A program made the position numbers and the translations under genes. From positions 2,295,001 to 2,359,000 of the forward strand of contig NC_003075.7 in NCBI RefSeq assembly GCF_000001735.4: a DNA stretch of 64,000 nucleotides, given 5' to 3'. Below the pieces are notes generated by a model. That model made no database searches. It was not told where the DNA came from and saw nothing but the letters and a program-made list of their open reading frames with translations. Shown here piece by piece: positions 1-13,171 of this stretch; the stretch's first letter is position 1; each line of letters starts with the position of its first letter. This stretch comes from Arabidopsis thaliana (Eukaryota; Streptophyta; Magnoliopsida; Brassicales; Brassicaceae).

Positions 1-2068
1 TATTTCCCAAAAATAACCTAAGAAACAAATATTTAGAGCTAGTAAATGTTATTGTTGTCACGTGTAATTTATCATTTAAATATTTCTGTAAAAAGGATAT
101 ATAAAATCGCATTTTAAGAAATATTTATTTTCTTGACAGCTCCATGTGTTCTTTTCTCTAATAATAATATTTATAATAAATTTTAAAATAAAAAGTTAAT
201 ACTACTAGATTTGTTTCAATTTTATTCTAAGAATAATTCTATCTATGCTTGATATTTATATAAATAAACAAAGAACAATCCAAAACTAATTTATGGCATA
301 AAGCCTTAATGCTTATTATTATCATTTTGAACCAAATGATATAAATAACTTAAAAACATCCCAAACAAATATGAATTATATATGTCATTATATTAATATA
401 AATTAGTTGTAGACGATAGAAATAATATATTCTTATTAGATTAAAAAATTCTGAAATTTAGTTTTTATAAATGATTATGCTATATAAGTAGTTTTCATTT
501 ATTTTTTTTCTGATTTCTCAAGTAATTACTCGATACAAGTTAGTATAAACGCAGTCGATCCAGAAGGACCAAAGATACTCTAAGGATTTCCAAGACTCAT
601 TTTTAGCTAGCGCGAAAAGGTTGTTTGTTTGGATTTTCAGATTGTAAATAAAAATTGCAAATAATTTAAAGATCAACTTATGAATTAAAGACATTGTGCT
701 ATAGGGTATTTCAGATATCAATGAATAATGAAAACATTAGACAAGGAATTCAACCATGAAGCATCGGGCTTGAACATGAACACAAATTTAGACTAAGTCT
801 CTCTTAAGACATTAATCATTATATTTAACTATGCAACTACTAAACTCTTGTTTTTAATTTTCTAGTCAAATCCGTATTAGAATTAGGTTCATTCGGTTCA
901 CAATGCATTCTAACATAAACTCTCATTGGTTAGAAATACATTGCTCAATTTACATTTGTTCAGACAGTCTATCAAACATTTTTGATGCATAGAAAAATCT
1001 AGAATCTAAAACAGAGTGTTCGATCTTTTTCTAGCATTAAGAACAAGTGAATCAAAGAACTTAAGGATTAAAAACTCAAGAAAACAATCAAACCATCAAT
1101 TCATTGAATCTCCTACTTAGAACCCTAAAACCCAACTAAAGGACTATTTACTCATAGCAAAAGGAATAACACAAAGAGATGAAGAAGACATAATAGATTA
1201 CTAAACAATAAAAGAAAAGGGATTAGAAATATTTTCCAAAGTATCAAAGAGGATGAATCTCTAGAATCCCAATAGGGGAATAAAAAATTAGGTCTCAAAA
1301 ACCCTGCTCTATAAAATGAAAAATAAAACTGCTTAAGGAAGACCGAAACTGGGCATCAGGTAGTTGCCTGATGAGATTTGCGTGATGTCATTCCCCAAAA
1401 GATTTTTAGGCAAGAAAACGAAACTGGGCACAAGTAGTTGCATGATAAAATTTGCATGATGTCATTTTCCAACAGAGTTGTCTTGAATCACCAATTTTTC
1501 ATTTCTTCTCCGAACTCTTGGTTTTGATACAAAAACGCCTCCAACTCCATCATTGCTTCCTAAAACCTGTAAAGACTCAATCAAGGACTGGAAGACTCTA
1601 AAAACATACTTTGACTCTATAAAATAATGATTTAAGAAAGAAAACAAAGACTCAAAACCGATAAAAATAAAACATATCATTTTCATCGAAATTATAAGTA
1701 GTTTTCATATACAGGGAAATCTTTAAAAATTAATACTTCAATTTATAGTGATTATTGATTTAAAAAATAATACTTCAATTAATTTATAGAGACGGAGGTT
1801 ATTTTAATTACTTCATAAATTAATAATCACTATACAATAATACTTCATAATTTATAGGATTTTCAAAAATATTATTATCTTATCTTCTCATTGAATTATG
1901 TTAAACATTGCAATCTTTTGCTAACATTTATGCATCCCATGAAGGGTGGCATACATTTTAGCAAAAGATTGCAATGTGAAGGTAGTTGGCATACATTTTA
2001 GCAAGAGATTGTAATGTGAAGGTAGTTTGAGCTCAAGTATATATATGTCATGTCATTCATGTCTTCAC
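1..2068. other. AT-rich intergenic DNA with short repeats
   Basis: I see no supportable gene here. Three small repeat structures stand out. A diverged direct repeat of about 54 bp occurs at about 1345-1399 and 1421-1473, both copies starting GAAACTGGGCA. A 40-bp tandem duplication occurs at 1947-1986 and 1987-2026. A perfect 19-bp inverted repeat pairs 1906-1924 with 1958-1976. The short reading frames are low-complexity and unlike any family I know. Confidence 0.6.
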
Positions 2069-2081
2069 TAGATTGGACTTT

Positions 2082-2600
<519 letters not shown>

Positions 2601-3266
2601 ATGTAAACCATGCCGTTGAATAGCTTTATCTGAAACATCACTACAAGAATATTGGGTTTTAATAGCACTATAATATAGCGTTTATGTCAGTAATGCTATT
2701 GTTATGTAACCACTTTATTTTAAATAGCGTTTATGTATAATGAAACGCTATGATATAATAAACTATAAGTCACGTGTTTATTAATCAGGTTTTCAATAGC
2801 AGATTTTAATAAAAACGCTATGTTAAAGTTAGGCGGTAACCTAAAAAATTAGATCCCGTACTTAGAAAAATTTCATTCTCTTTGGCATCGAAAAATCCCC
2901 AAAATTTGCAGACCTAATTTTCTTCCCTCTCTATCAATTTCTCTCGATTTGTTTCCCTCTCTATCAATTTTGCTCGATTTCTCTCGATTTCTTCCCTCTC
3001 AGTATTCTCTTCCAACCAAATCTAGCTCGCTCAGTCACATTAATCTCATCTCCGGTTTGATTTAGGAAGACGAGAAGACAATATCTAGCTCTCTCAGTCT
3101 CATCTCCGGTTCAATCTCAGTCTTGTTCTTCACGTTCTTCATCTCCGGCTCGATTTAGGTATTTCACTCTTATCCTCTGTTGTTATCAGATCTCCTACTC
3201 TATTCTTGTACATGTTTAACTGGAATTCTCTTTGATAATTGTATACACCGTCGGAGTGTTTGTACC

Positions 3267-4053
3267 ATGGATAAAGCTTGGGTCTGGTTACCAAGGTAAG
3301 ACGTTGCTCTCGTTCTCTTTACTCTTCTTTAATCTCGTTATCGGTCTGAAAAACTTTAAGTTTTCTAAAAGAATTTTGATTTTGATTGCTTACAGGAATT
3401 GCCTTGAGTATGAGGAAGGAGCGACTAAGTTTGTATTTGATTCAGCAAGCTGTTTGGGTAATGTATCAGATATGCTTTGCCCTTGTGTTGATTACCGCAA
3501 TATGGTTCATCAGTCAAATGAGACAGTGTTAGAGCATCTAGTGATTAGAGGGATGGATATTAAGTATAAGAGAAGTAAGTGTTGGAGTAAACATGGGGAT
3601 AGAAGTAACAATACAGCAGAACAGACGTCTGAGTATGAGGCTTATGATTTGTTTAGGACAGCTTTTATGGCAAGTGAGGAGAAGCTACCATCGCAGCAAC
3701 ATAATGTTGAAGAGTCAGAAACAATGGACAGTAAAGAAGAAGTTGAGTTCAGAAAGAAGTTAGAGGATGTAGAAACTCCATTGTATTCGACTTGTCTGAA
3801 CTACACAAAGGTTAGCGCAATCATGGGACTTTATAGGATAAAGGTCAAGAATGGTATGTCAGAGAATTTTTTTGATCAGCTTCTGACACTTGTTCATGAT
3901 ATGTTACCAGGAGGAAATGTGCTGCCTAAGTCTACAAATGAGATGAAGAGATTTCTGAAGATTTTTGGTTTTGGTTATGGTTCCATTCATGTCTGCATGA
4001 GTCATGAGTGCATCTGTCTGGAGACCTACTCCAACCATTTTCACACTTGGTGA
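3267..4053 (+). pseudogene. CACTA ORF remnant, transposase-associated domain
   Basis: The likely start is the ATG at 3267, giving MDKAWVWLPR. A 100-bp GT-AG intron (3296-3395) joins this to NCLEYEEGATKFVFDS. That pattern (MDKxW...EYxxGxxxFxxxA, then a Cys-rich CPCxxC-like block and a WxxHG block) is the transposase-associated domain found at the N-terminus of plant En/Spm proteins. After about 90 residues the sequence becomes acidic and unlike the DDE region, so the catalytic part has been deleted. An unspliced reading starting at 3232 also runs open but reads through the intron and is less likely. Confidence 0.75.
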
Positions 4054-5006
4054 AGCTGTAGGAAGTAAAATTGCATGGCCCGCTGACAAGATAATATTGG
4101 ATGACGATATTGACTTGACACAAGATAATGTGGGATCAGAGGTAAATAAGAACTCCATCTATGTTCCTCTTGCAGTCATATTGATTAGATTACTAATATA
4201 GACTGTGGATTATTTGCATGACTCATTAGCAAGCGGATGCTACCATTGGAAGAGTTCACATCTATCAATATTGGAATGGAGATGATGAATTGATTGCTGA
4301 AGGTTTGTTGTTGTCAACTGATGGTGAAGAATTGGTAGACGGTAGACCTCTGGGACATGGTGCTGCAGCCATTAAGATCGTGTTGGTGGTTAAACCTGAA
4401 GCTTATTTATGGAGACCAAATCCGCCAATCTCATTGATGAGGGATGCACTAAATGAGACCATCGCATGGCCTATTGATAGGTTACACCTACTTGATCTAC
4501 CTGCAACAGATGAATCAACCAAAAAAACACATCGAGTAAGTTTTTAATTAAGTAGCTTCATGTTTAGATTAGAAAATGGGAATATTAGAGTAGCTTCAGG
4601 TTTAGATTAGAAAATGGGAATATTAGAGTAGCTTCCTTGATGTGTTGATGTTGCTGTGATGTTGATGTTGCTGTGATGTTAATCTGATGAATTGTTTTAA
4701 ATTTTTTGTTGTTAGAGTACTAGTACTCCCAGCACTGGTAATAGCAGCAAAGGTTCGAAACAGAAGTGCTTTCTATTAGATATTGATAACTCTGGGAAGA
4801 AAGTTGCAGTAGGTCGTGTGTCTTCAATTGATCCAGCAGAGAAGGTCCATCACGTCCCTTTAGGTTCCAACGCTAGCAAGGTCTGGGTAGAGGTTTCCAA
4901 GGTTGATGGTGCACGAGTGTGGAGGCCAAATTCCGAAGTTACATTCATAGCTGATGCAGTAGGAACCACAGTTGGTTGGCCTAATGACAAGATTGTATTT
5001 GTGTGA
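4004..5006 (+). pseudogene. CACTA Tnp1-like C-terminal repeats
   Basis: Three diverged copies of one motif follow each other in separate reading frames: around 4020-4110 (VWRPTP...GEAVGSKIAWP), 4405-4490 (LWRPNP...ALNETIAWP) and 4848-5006 (VWRPNS...ADAVGTTVGWP). This WRP...AVGxxxxWPxDxI pattern is typical of the small TNP1/EN/SPM-like module of CACTA proteins. Stops and non-coding stretches with a short tandem repeat (about 4553-4627) separate the copies. Introns could join some of them, but I cannot define a single open message. Confidence 0.6.
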
Positions 5007-5477
5007 CAATATTTGTGGAACAAGATTGGTCTTAAGTACAATGAACTTCAAATCTTGGTGTGTATTGTGTAAACTAATGTTGTATGTGACAAATTCATAA
5101 GTATTTTCATTCAATATAATCGTCTTTCTATATATCGATTTCTCTAATTTGAATCAAATTTTAAATTTCGTTTAGAATCAATTATAGCAAGAAACAAAAT
5201 TAAACCATTACATTTTTTGAAAAGCTATATTAAAAATAACCATAACAATATAAAAATGTTGTTAATAGTCTAATTATAACAATATGATTACGCTATTAAA
5301 TAATATTTAAACCGACGAAATCGCTATTGTATATTGTAATATAATAGCAGACATTATAAACGCTATCTAAAGTGTCTGACCTACGATGACGAGCACAGAA
5401 ATAGCGCTTAACGAAACGCTATTAAATAGTTAGATAGCGTTATTCGGATGCTACCAAAAGCCAATATTCTTGTAGTG

Positions 5478-7360
5478 CATGTTGGCCCCTAAAGCTATTT
5501 GACAAGTTTAAAGAAGGAGATAATTGTTTAGGGTTTCTTATCTTGTGGTTTTACTATTTGTCTTTTATATTTATAAATAAACTTGGAGGGCTTCAACCAT
5601 CTAAGCTGCTCCTTAACTCCATTTTGTGGTCAGTAAACTATCTATTATATGTTTTTCTTTTGACGAATTTCTTTGCAAAACCAAATCTTGGATTAAAACA
5701 TGAGCAATTTTGAGAAAATATGGGCATAAACTTTCTCAAATATTAAAAGAGGAGACAATGAATCGCATTGGAAGTAAGAACTTGGCCCCTTGAAGAAACG
5801 ACATACATTAACAACACAACAGCCAGAAGATCAAAACCTGGAACAAAATCATGAACAAAAAGTCCAAGATGGAATTTTTGCGTAGTAATCATCAAAGTGT
5901 CTAAGAGAACACCATGCAAAGCTAGAATCGACCGAAAACTTAAGCTAATTTTGACTAGATCAAAATCCTAGGCTAGAACCATCCAGAAACCCTAGGTTAT
6001 CATACAAAGATGATAATATAGATTGGTTTGTTGTGTGTTCAAGTGTATCATACAAAGATGCCAACCATGAGCTTTGTAATAGTTTGGCTTGGCAATGAGA
6101 CAACCACCAATCTTTTTCTCCTGCTTTCATTAGGAGTCTGAGAATGGTACCTAACATACAAATTGGCTATGAGTTCAGTTAGATGATAAGTTTTTTTTTT
6201 TGTGCACTCAGTTAGCTAATTCAAATGTTATTTTTAAGGTATAATTGTTGTATGTGTCATCTAAAATAAACTTCAAATGTTGCACAAAGTAATATGATTT
6301 AAATTTTAAAATAACCAAAATTTCTTATAAACCAAGATAAAGAGGATAAGAAATCTTTTCTGCCCAATCAGATTCTTGATTTTGATTTAGGTTACTTGAT
6401 TCCTATCTTACTCTGACATAAATATAAGGAAGTTTTTTTTCTTTTTTGTTAAAAAGTGTAAAGTAAGAAATTTTCTAAGCATTTTCACATTAATTCCCAA
6501 AAAGAAATATATCTGTGTACCTTATATAGTTCTTTTGTTGATACCTAATATAGTTCTTCCTAATTTGTTTTTTATATTTCTTCTAAATATATACCTAAGC
6601 AACCAAATATTTTTAAATTTGATTTCAATTTTGGCATACCAAACAAAGTGTGTTCTACTACATATAAAAACCTCTTTAGGAGATGTATTTTTCCTGATCT
6701 CATTTATTTGATTCTTATATATCTTACTCTAAACAGAAATATAAACAAGTATGTTTTCTTTTTGTTAAAAAAATACTATAAATGTATAAGGAGATTTTCT
6801 GAGTATTTTCACATTAATTACCAAAGAGAAATATATCACATAACTAATATAGTTCTTCCTAATATATTTCTTCTTAATATATACCTAAATAACCGAATAT
6901 TTTCAAAGTTGACTTCAATTCTTTTCATCCAAACAAAGCATGTTCTACTAAATCTAAATACCATTTTAGGTGACTTATTTTGTGCTTCAAAAGAAGCTTG
7001 TTTTTTATTGTTTGTTCCATTTTGCTACCAGTATATACTTTTAATAGAATTGCCAATACCCACAAAACTTTACTTACACCATTCAAAAGCTATGTTGTTT
7101 TTGAGACTTTCTATTCATAAAAATATTGAGAACTTAAAAACTTATTTAAATGGTATTTATCTTATGGAATATAAATATTTTATAAAAGTAATCTTTCACC
7201 CATATATATAATGGATGGAAAATCACATAGTAACATCTTATAAACGCACTACCATAATATATTGTTAGGTTTTTATTTTTTATTAGCCCATCATATATAT
7301 GGGATAAGCAATACATAAAATAGAGAGCAAGCTAAAAAATTAGAAACCAAGTCCTCTTCG
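5478..7360. other. Gene-poor stretch with a degenerate tandem duplication
   Basis: No gene is supported. From about 6394 to 6990 two roughly 290-bp copies follow each other head to tail (about 6394-6690 and 6703-6990). Both run through TTACTCT, TTTTCACATTAATT, ATATAGTTCTTCCTAAT and CAAACAAAG. The copies have drifted apart, so the duplication is old. The 187-residue open frame across 6648-7211 lies in this AT-rich repeat and has no recognisable domain. Confidence 0.55.
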
Positions 7361-7656
7361 TAATTGTGACCAAGAGTGAGTTCAAGGGATAATTCTTCTT
7401 CACCAGTTGTACCACCACCAACAACAACGACATCATGTCTCTATTTTCATTTAGTCCCACTTGCCATAAAATATACATCTATTTCGTTCACGTTAATGAT
7501 CACATAGTAACATCTTATAAACATTTACTAGCATAATCATAATGTAAGAGATGCAAAGGAAAATAATACCCTTGACGATTGATAGAGAGACATGCAAAGA
7601 TACTTTCATAGGTTTGTTACTTGATTCCAAAATTGGGGTTACTTTCTTAGTAATAT

Positions 7657-8145
7657 TGTTCAGGTTCTTAATTTTGATTCAACTTTAAGTGACCGGTTTA
7701 GGTGCTGTGGTTAAGTGGAATTGAGTACCGGTTAGATGGAGCCAATTGAAACGGATTGGAGAAACAAATGGAAACCTTCTTTTCACGAGAGAGGGTCTTC
7801 TGTTATGTTTGGGACTTAGTATAAAAGCCCTGTAATCTCTTCTTCTTCATTATCCGTTTTCATACTTGTAAAAAAAAAAAAAAAACTTTGAGCTCTGAGA
7901 CTCCATTGTTGAGCTCTGCTCTTGCTCTGTAATTCTCGTTCTGATTTAGTGAATTGCCGAACTGATTTGGCCCCAGACGTAGACTTGATCATATCGATCT
8001 TGTTGAACTGGGTAAACAAACTCTTGTGTTGTTTTCTTTCGTTCTCTGTTTCGATCTCTTTCTTGAGCTGATTTGAGTTTCGATTGTTGAGTGATTGAGA
8101 GTTTGTGAGGATCTTTGTATTGTGAATCGAGCATAAAACGTAACA
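7657..8145 (+). repeat. 5' LTR of copia element
   Basis: The repeat begins TGTTCAGG and ends CGTAACA. It contains a good TATA box, TATAAAAG, at 7820-7827 as the probable promoter for the genomic transcript, and a 15-bp A tract near 7868-7882. It matches 12355-12842 over its whole length. Confidence 0.95.
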
Positions 8146-8147
8146 GA

Positions 8148-8161
8148 TTGGTATCAGAGCC
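8148..8161 (+). promoter_or_regulatory. Primer binding site for initiator Met-tRNA
   Basis: Two bases after the 5' LTR the sequence TTGGTATCAGAGCC begins. This is the usual plant copia primer binding site, complementary to the 3' end of initiator methionine tRNA. Confidence 0.85.
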
Positions 8162-8198
8162 CAGGCTTTTGGGTGGTTCATTCACATCGCATCGATCG

Positions 8199-9075
8199 AT
8201 GGCGACGACGACTAGAGTTGAGATCAAAGCCTTCGACGGCGATAACGACTTCTCGTTATGGAAGATGAGGATAATGGCACAACTCGGAGTTCTTGGATTG
8301 AAAGGAACTCTAACAGACTTTGCTTTGACAAAGACTGAGCCATTAACGAAGAGTGAGGAGAAGCAAGTAGCTTCTGGAGATGAATCATCTGATTCAAGTG
8401 CTGTGTTGACTAAAGAAGTTCCAGATCCTATTAAGATTGAAAAATCAGAACAAGCGATCAACATTATCATCAATCACATAAGTGACACAGTCTTGAGAAA
8501 AGTAAATCACTATAAAACTGCAGCTACATTGTGGGAATTGTTGAATGAATTGTATATGGAGACGTCGTTACCAAACCGGATCTATGCACAATTGAAATTC
8601 TACTCGTTTAGAATGATGACTTCAAAGACGATTGATCAAAACGTACGTTGATGATTTTCTGAGGATAGTTGCAGAATTAGGAAGTCTTGATATCAAGGTT
8701 GCAAAAGAGGTTCAAGCGATTATAATCTTGAATTCGTTGCCTGTTACCTCTGATGAGCTGAAGCATACCTTGAAGTATGGAAATAAAACTCTATCTGTGA
8801 AGGATGTAGTTTCTTCTGCAAAGTCTCTTGAAAGAGAAATGGCTGAGCTTAAAGAAAACACTAAGGTGGTGAATACAGCTTTATACACTGCAAAAAGAGG
8901 CAGACCACAAACACGAAATCAAAATGGTGGTCAAGGCAATAACCAAGGTAAGAACCAAGGAAAAGGCAGAAGCATGTCGAATTCTAAATCTCGTGTAACC
9001 TGCTAGTTCTGCAAGAAGGAGGGACACGTAAAGAAGGATTGTTTTGCTAGGAAGAAGAAGTTCGAAAATGAAGAA
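8199..9075 (+). pseudogene. Copia gag remnant
   Basis: The reading begins at the ATG at 8199 (MATTTRVEIKAFDG) and contains the copia gag core, with NDFSLWKMRIMAQL near residue 16 and ATLWELL near residue 110. A frameshift near 8640 moves the reading frame, after which gag continues through a Gly/Gln/Asn-rich basic stretch. A CCHC zinc knuckle at about 9001-9045 has an in-frame TAG (9004-9006) right after its first Cys. The product would package the RNA; this copy cannot make it whole. Confidence 0.85.
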
Positions 9076-10400
9076 CAAGGTGAGGCAGGTGTGATCACTG
9101 AGAAGCTGGTGTACTCAGAGGCACTTAGCATGTATAACCAAGAAGCTAAAGAGAAGCGGGTTATTGACTCTGGTTGTACCTACCATATGACTTCAAGAAT
9201 GGACTGGTTCTCAGATTTTAATGAAAATGAGTCAACACTAATCTTATTGGGTGATGATCACACTGTTGAATCAAGAGGCACTGGTACAGTGAAGATTAAC
9301 ACTCATGGTGGAGCCATAAGGATGCTAAAGAATGTCACATTTGTTCCAAATCTGCGAAGGAACTTGATCTCTACAGATACTTTGGATAAGTTGGGCTTTA
9401 AGCATGAAGGTGGAGATGGTAAGATCAGGTTTTACAAAGAAAACAAAACAGCTCTACTTGGAAACTTGGTTAATGGACTTTATGTCCTTGATGGTCACAC
9501 AGTTCTGAATGAAAGCTGTAATGCTGAAGGGCCAAAAATAAGACAAGTTTATGGCATTGCAGACTTGGTCACATGAGTGTGAATAACATGAAGATTCTGA
9601 CTGAGAAAGGTTTGATTGAAAAGAAGGATATCAAAGAGCTGGATTTCTGTGAACATTGTGTTATGGGGAAGTCAAAGAAGCTGAGTTTTAATGTGGGAAA
9701 GCACATTACTGAGGACCTACTAGGATACCTACATGCAGATCTTTGGGGATCTCCAAATGTTACCCCATCTCTCTCTGGTAAGCAGTATTTTCGGTCTATA
9801 ATAGACGATAAGTCTCGAAAGGTTTGGTTGATGTTCTTGAACCAAAGATGAGACATTTGACAAGTTCTGTGAGTGGAAAGAGTTGGTGGAAAATCAGGTC
9901 AATAAGAAGATTAAAGTGTTGAGAACAGACAACGGCTTGGAATTCTGCAATCTGAAGTTCGATGAGTACTGTAAAAAGAATGGTATTGAGAGACATCGAA
10001 CTTGTACCTATACACCACAGCAAAATGGTGTTGCAGAAAGGATGAATAGAACTCTCATGGAAAAGGTGAGATGTCTTCTTAATGAATCAGGTCTAGATGA
10101 AAGATTTTGGGCTGAAGCAGCCTCAACTGCAGCCTATTTGGTAAACCGATCACCTGCATCTGCAGTAGACCACAACGTTCCTGAAGAGCTGTGGCTGAGC
10201 AAGAAACCAGGCTAGAAACACCTAAGAAGGTTTGGTTCTATTGCTTATGTTCATCGAGCTCAAGGGAAATTAAAGCCTAGAGCTTTAAAAGGTGTGTTTC
10301 TGGGCTATCCACAAGGAGTCAAAGGCTACAAAGTGTGGCTATTGGATGAGGAGAAATGAGTCATCAGTCGGAGTGTTGTATTTGATGAAGACTCAGTTTA
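9076..10400 (+). pseudogene. Copia protease and integrase remnant
   Basis: The protease active-site triad DSG is at 9166-9174 in the context VIDSGCTYHMT. After a frameshift near 9540-9560 the integrase begins with a Cys/His zinc-binding region (GHMS ... CEHCVMGK). The catalytic core retains LHADLWG, LRTDNG (about 9922-9939) and NGVAERMNRTL (about 10024-10056), so the three acidic residues are present. Another frameshift lies near 9848, and stops interrupt the frame at about 10213 and 10357. Nonfunctional. Confidence 0.85.
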
Positions 10401-10799
10401 CAAGAATCTGCTACCTGAAAGTGATAAAGAGCAGATTGAAGGTGAACTCGGTAAAGAGACTACTATTACTGTCAATGACAGTGTTAAAGAAAAAGGAGAA
10501 AGTTTTGTTTCAGGTGGAGCTATTGAGGAAATCAGCGACAGCAGTGACTCAGAGGCTGTTGCTACAGAAGAAGATTCACCTATACATACTGTAAATCTCA
10601 AGAACTACCAGCTAGCTCGAGACAGAACCCGAAGGATCACTAGACCACCTACTAAGTTGTCAGACTATACTCATTTTGCTTATGCGTTAGTAATGGCAGA
10701 AAAACTTGGTGAAGAGGAAGAACCTCACTGCTATCATGATGCAAGAAATGATAAAGACTGGGAGAAATGGAATGGTGGTATGTATGAGGAAATGGACTC

Positions 10800-12272
10800 A
10801 TTGCTGAAAAATGAAACCTGAGATATTGTTGATAGGCCTAAGGATCAACAGGTGATTAGCTGCAGATGGCTATACAAGATAAAACCAGGAATTCCTGGTG
10901 TTGAGTCAAAGAGATACAAGGCCAGGCTAGTTGCAAGAGGTTTCACTCAGAAGAAAGGGATTGACTATGAAGAGGTATTTGCTCCAGTGGTTAAACACAT
11001 TTCCATTAGAATTCTAATGTCTATTGTAGTTGCAGATGACATGGAACTAGAGCAAATGGATGTTAAAACGGCCTTCCTGCATGGAGAGCTAGATCAAGTG
11101 CTTTATATGGAGCAGCCTGAAGGATTTGAAGCAGATCCAAACAAAGATCAAGTGTGTTTGTTAAAGAAGTCCCTCTATGGCTTGAAACAAGCACCTAGAC
11201 AGTGGAACAAGAAGTTCAATGCTTTCATGATGGATCAAGGCTTTACTAGGAGCCTACATGACTCGTGTGTATACGTCAAAGAGGTCAGCCCTGATCAGTT
11301 TGTGTATTTACTGGTTTATGTAGACGACATGTTGATAGCTGGAAAGAGTATGGCTGAGGTTAATAAGGTCAAAGAAGGGTTGAGTTTAAACTTTGAGATG
11401 AAAGACATGGGTGCTGCGAGTAGGATACTTGGAATTGATATTGAAAGGAATAGAGAGGAAGGAACTTTGTGCTTATCTCAGTCGAAGTACTTAGAGAAGG
11501 TCATTCAGCGTTTTAGAATGGCAGATGCAAAAGGTGTGAGTACTCCTATTGGTGCTCATTTTAAATTGTCAGCAGTCAGGAACAATGATGAGAGTGTTGA
11601 CACAGAAGTTTGTCCTTACTCCAGTGCAGTAGGAAGTGTTATGTATGCAATGATAGGGACTAGGCCAGATGTAGTTTATGCTCTTGGTTTGGTGAGCAGG
11701 TTCATGAGTAACCCTGGTCATATACATTGGGAATCAGTCAAGTGGTTACTAAGGTATCTTAAAAGGTCAATGGATCTGAAGGTGGTTTATACAAAAGGAA
11801 AAGACATGAAGATACATGGATCTGTGATTCAGATTATGTTGCGGATCTCGATAAGAGAAGGTCCATAAGTGGATATGTTTTCACGGTTGGTGGGAACAAT
11901 GTGAGCTAGAAGTCAAGCTTGCAGCATGTGGTAACATTGTCCACAACAGAAGCTGAGTTTATTGCACTTACTGAGGCAGTAAAAGAAGCCATTTGGATTC
12001 GAGGTCTCTTGGATGATATGGGATTGAAGCCAGAAGCAGCTTCAGTGTGATGTGACTCTCAGTCAGCGAGTTGTATGTCGAAGAACAATGCTTTTCATGA
12101 AAGAACAAAGCACATTGATGTGAAGTTCTATTTCATAAGAGACATAATCGAAGCTGGTGAAGTAGAGGTTGAGAAAATCCACACTTCAAGGAACCCTGTA
12201 GATATGCTTACTAAAGTCATACCTTTGCACAAGTTTGAAGCAGCTTTAGATCATCTAAAGCTTCTCAGGTGA
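10800..12272 (+). pseudogene. Copia reverse transcriptase and RNase H remnant
   Basis: The reverse transcriptase reads through SCRWLYKIK, KARLVARGFTQ, the QMDVKTAFLHG block, LYGLKQAPRQW and the catalytic YVDD at 11317-11328; all catalytic aspartates are intact. A stop precedes the region at 10819. A frameshift near 11810 separates the RNase H part, which shows LSTTEAEF, then ERTKHIDVKFYFIRD and DMLTK. TAG at 11907 and TGA at 12048 interrupt it. A 338-residue open stretch covers most of the RT domain. Confidence 0.88.
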
Positions 12273-12354
12273 TACTTGGTGATATGTTTGCCGAAGGTTA
12301 AGTTCAAGTAGTGCAATTCACTGGAGAATGATGAAAGATTGAATCAAGGTGGAG

Positions 12355-12842
12355 TGTTGTTGTTCTTAATTCTGATTCAACTTTAAGTGACCGGTTTAGG
12401 TGATGTGGTTAAGTGGAATTGAGTACTGGTTAGATGGAGCCAATTGAACCGGATTGGAGAAGCAAATGGAAACCTTCTTTTTGCGAGAGAGGGTCTTCTG
12501 TTATGTTTGGGACTTAGTATAAAAGCCCTGTAATCTCTTCTTCTTCATTATCCGTTTTCATACTTGTAAAAAAAAAAAGAAACTTTGAGCTCTGAGACTC
12601 CATTGTTGAGCTCTGCTCTTGCTCTGTAATTCTCGTTCTGATTTAGTGGATTGCCGAACTGATTCGGCCCCAGACGTAGACTTGATCATATCGATCTTGT
12701 TGAACTGGGTAAACAAACTCTTGTGTTGTTTTCTTTCGTTCTCTGTTTCGATCTCTTTCTTGAGCTGATTTGAGTTTCGATTGTTGAGTGATTGAGAATT
12801 TGTGAGGATCTTTGTGTTGTCATTCGAGCATAAAACGTAACA
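12355..12842 (+). repeat. 3' LTR of copia element
   Basis: Direct copy of 7657-8145, preceded by a short purine tract (AAGGTGGAG) that fits a polypurine tract. The TATAAAAG box is conserved. It is followed by the AATAT target duplication. Confidence 0.95.
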
Positions 12843-13171
12843 AATATCAAATTGTAACCTAGAATAAATTAAAATAAGATAGTTACTTTACTAAACAACA
12901 ACAAAAAATGACACTACAAAAGCCAAAGTTAATACTTAATACATGAACAGAAGAACCTTTAGTGATATTGCAAAACTTTGGTAGCATCACGAGCACGTTC
13001 GTTAATCTGAAGGTATTGTTGAGATTGCCTCCTCTCCATTTGTGTATCATTCTCCTTTCTGCATAATAAAGTTATGGATAAAATAAGATATATGCCCTAA
13101 AGACCCTATGTGTTGTGTTTAACATCATTATATTGTCCTTTGCAAAGTTACAAGACAAACATATCTACTAA

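Larger units (their letters stand above)
2639..5477 (+). mobile_element. CACTA (En/Spm) DNA transposon, internally deleted
   Basis: The ends are CACTACAAGAATATTGG on the left and its inverted copy on the right, followed on each side by the 3-bp target duplication CAT (2636-2638 and 5478-5480). Both subterminal zones are filled with short motifs of the type ATAGCGTT or AACGCTAT, as in CACTA elements that need subterminal binding sites. At 2839 bp it is far smaller than autonomous CACTA elements, and no DDE transposase core is visible. It was inserted immediately 5' of the Snu114-like fragment. The exact duplication and well-kept termini suggest a fairly recent insertion. Confidence 0.93.
7657..12842 (+). 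mobile_element. Ty1/copia LTR retrotransposon, defective
   Basis: This 5186-bp element has two LTRs of about 489 bp, beginning TGTT and ending AACA, and lies between identical 5-bp target duplications AATAT (7652-7656 and 12843-12847). The order gag, protease, integrase, reverse transcriptase, RNase H defines Ty1/copia. By eye the LTRs differ at about 17 positions plus one indel, indicating an old insertion. Frameshifts and stops interrupt every domain. Several stops sit where a Trp codon would be expected, as C-to-T decay of methylated DNA would produce. It lies in an intron of the GARP pseudogene. Confidence 0.96.

Noticed and set aside
6648..7211. 187-residue plus-strand open frame
   Set aside because: AT-rich, lies across a degenerate tandem duplication, contains no domain and has no splice or start context.
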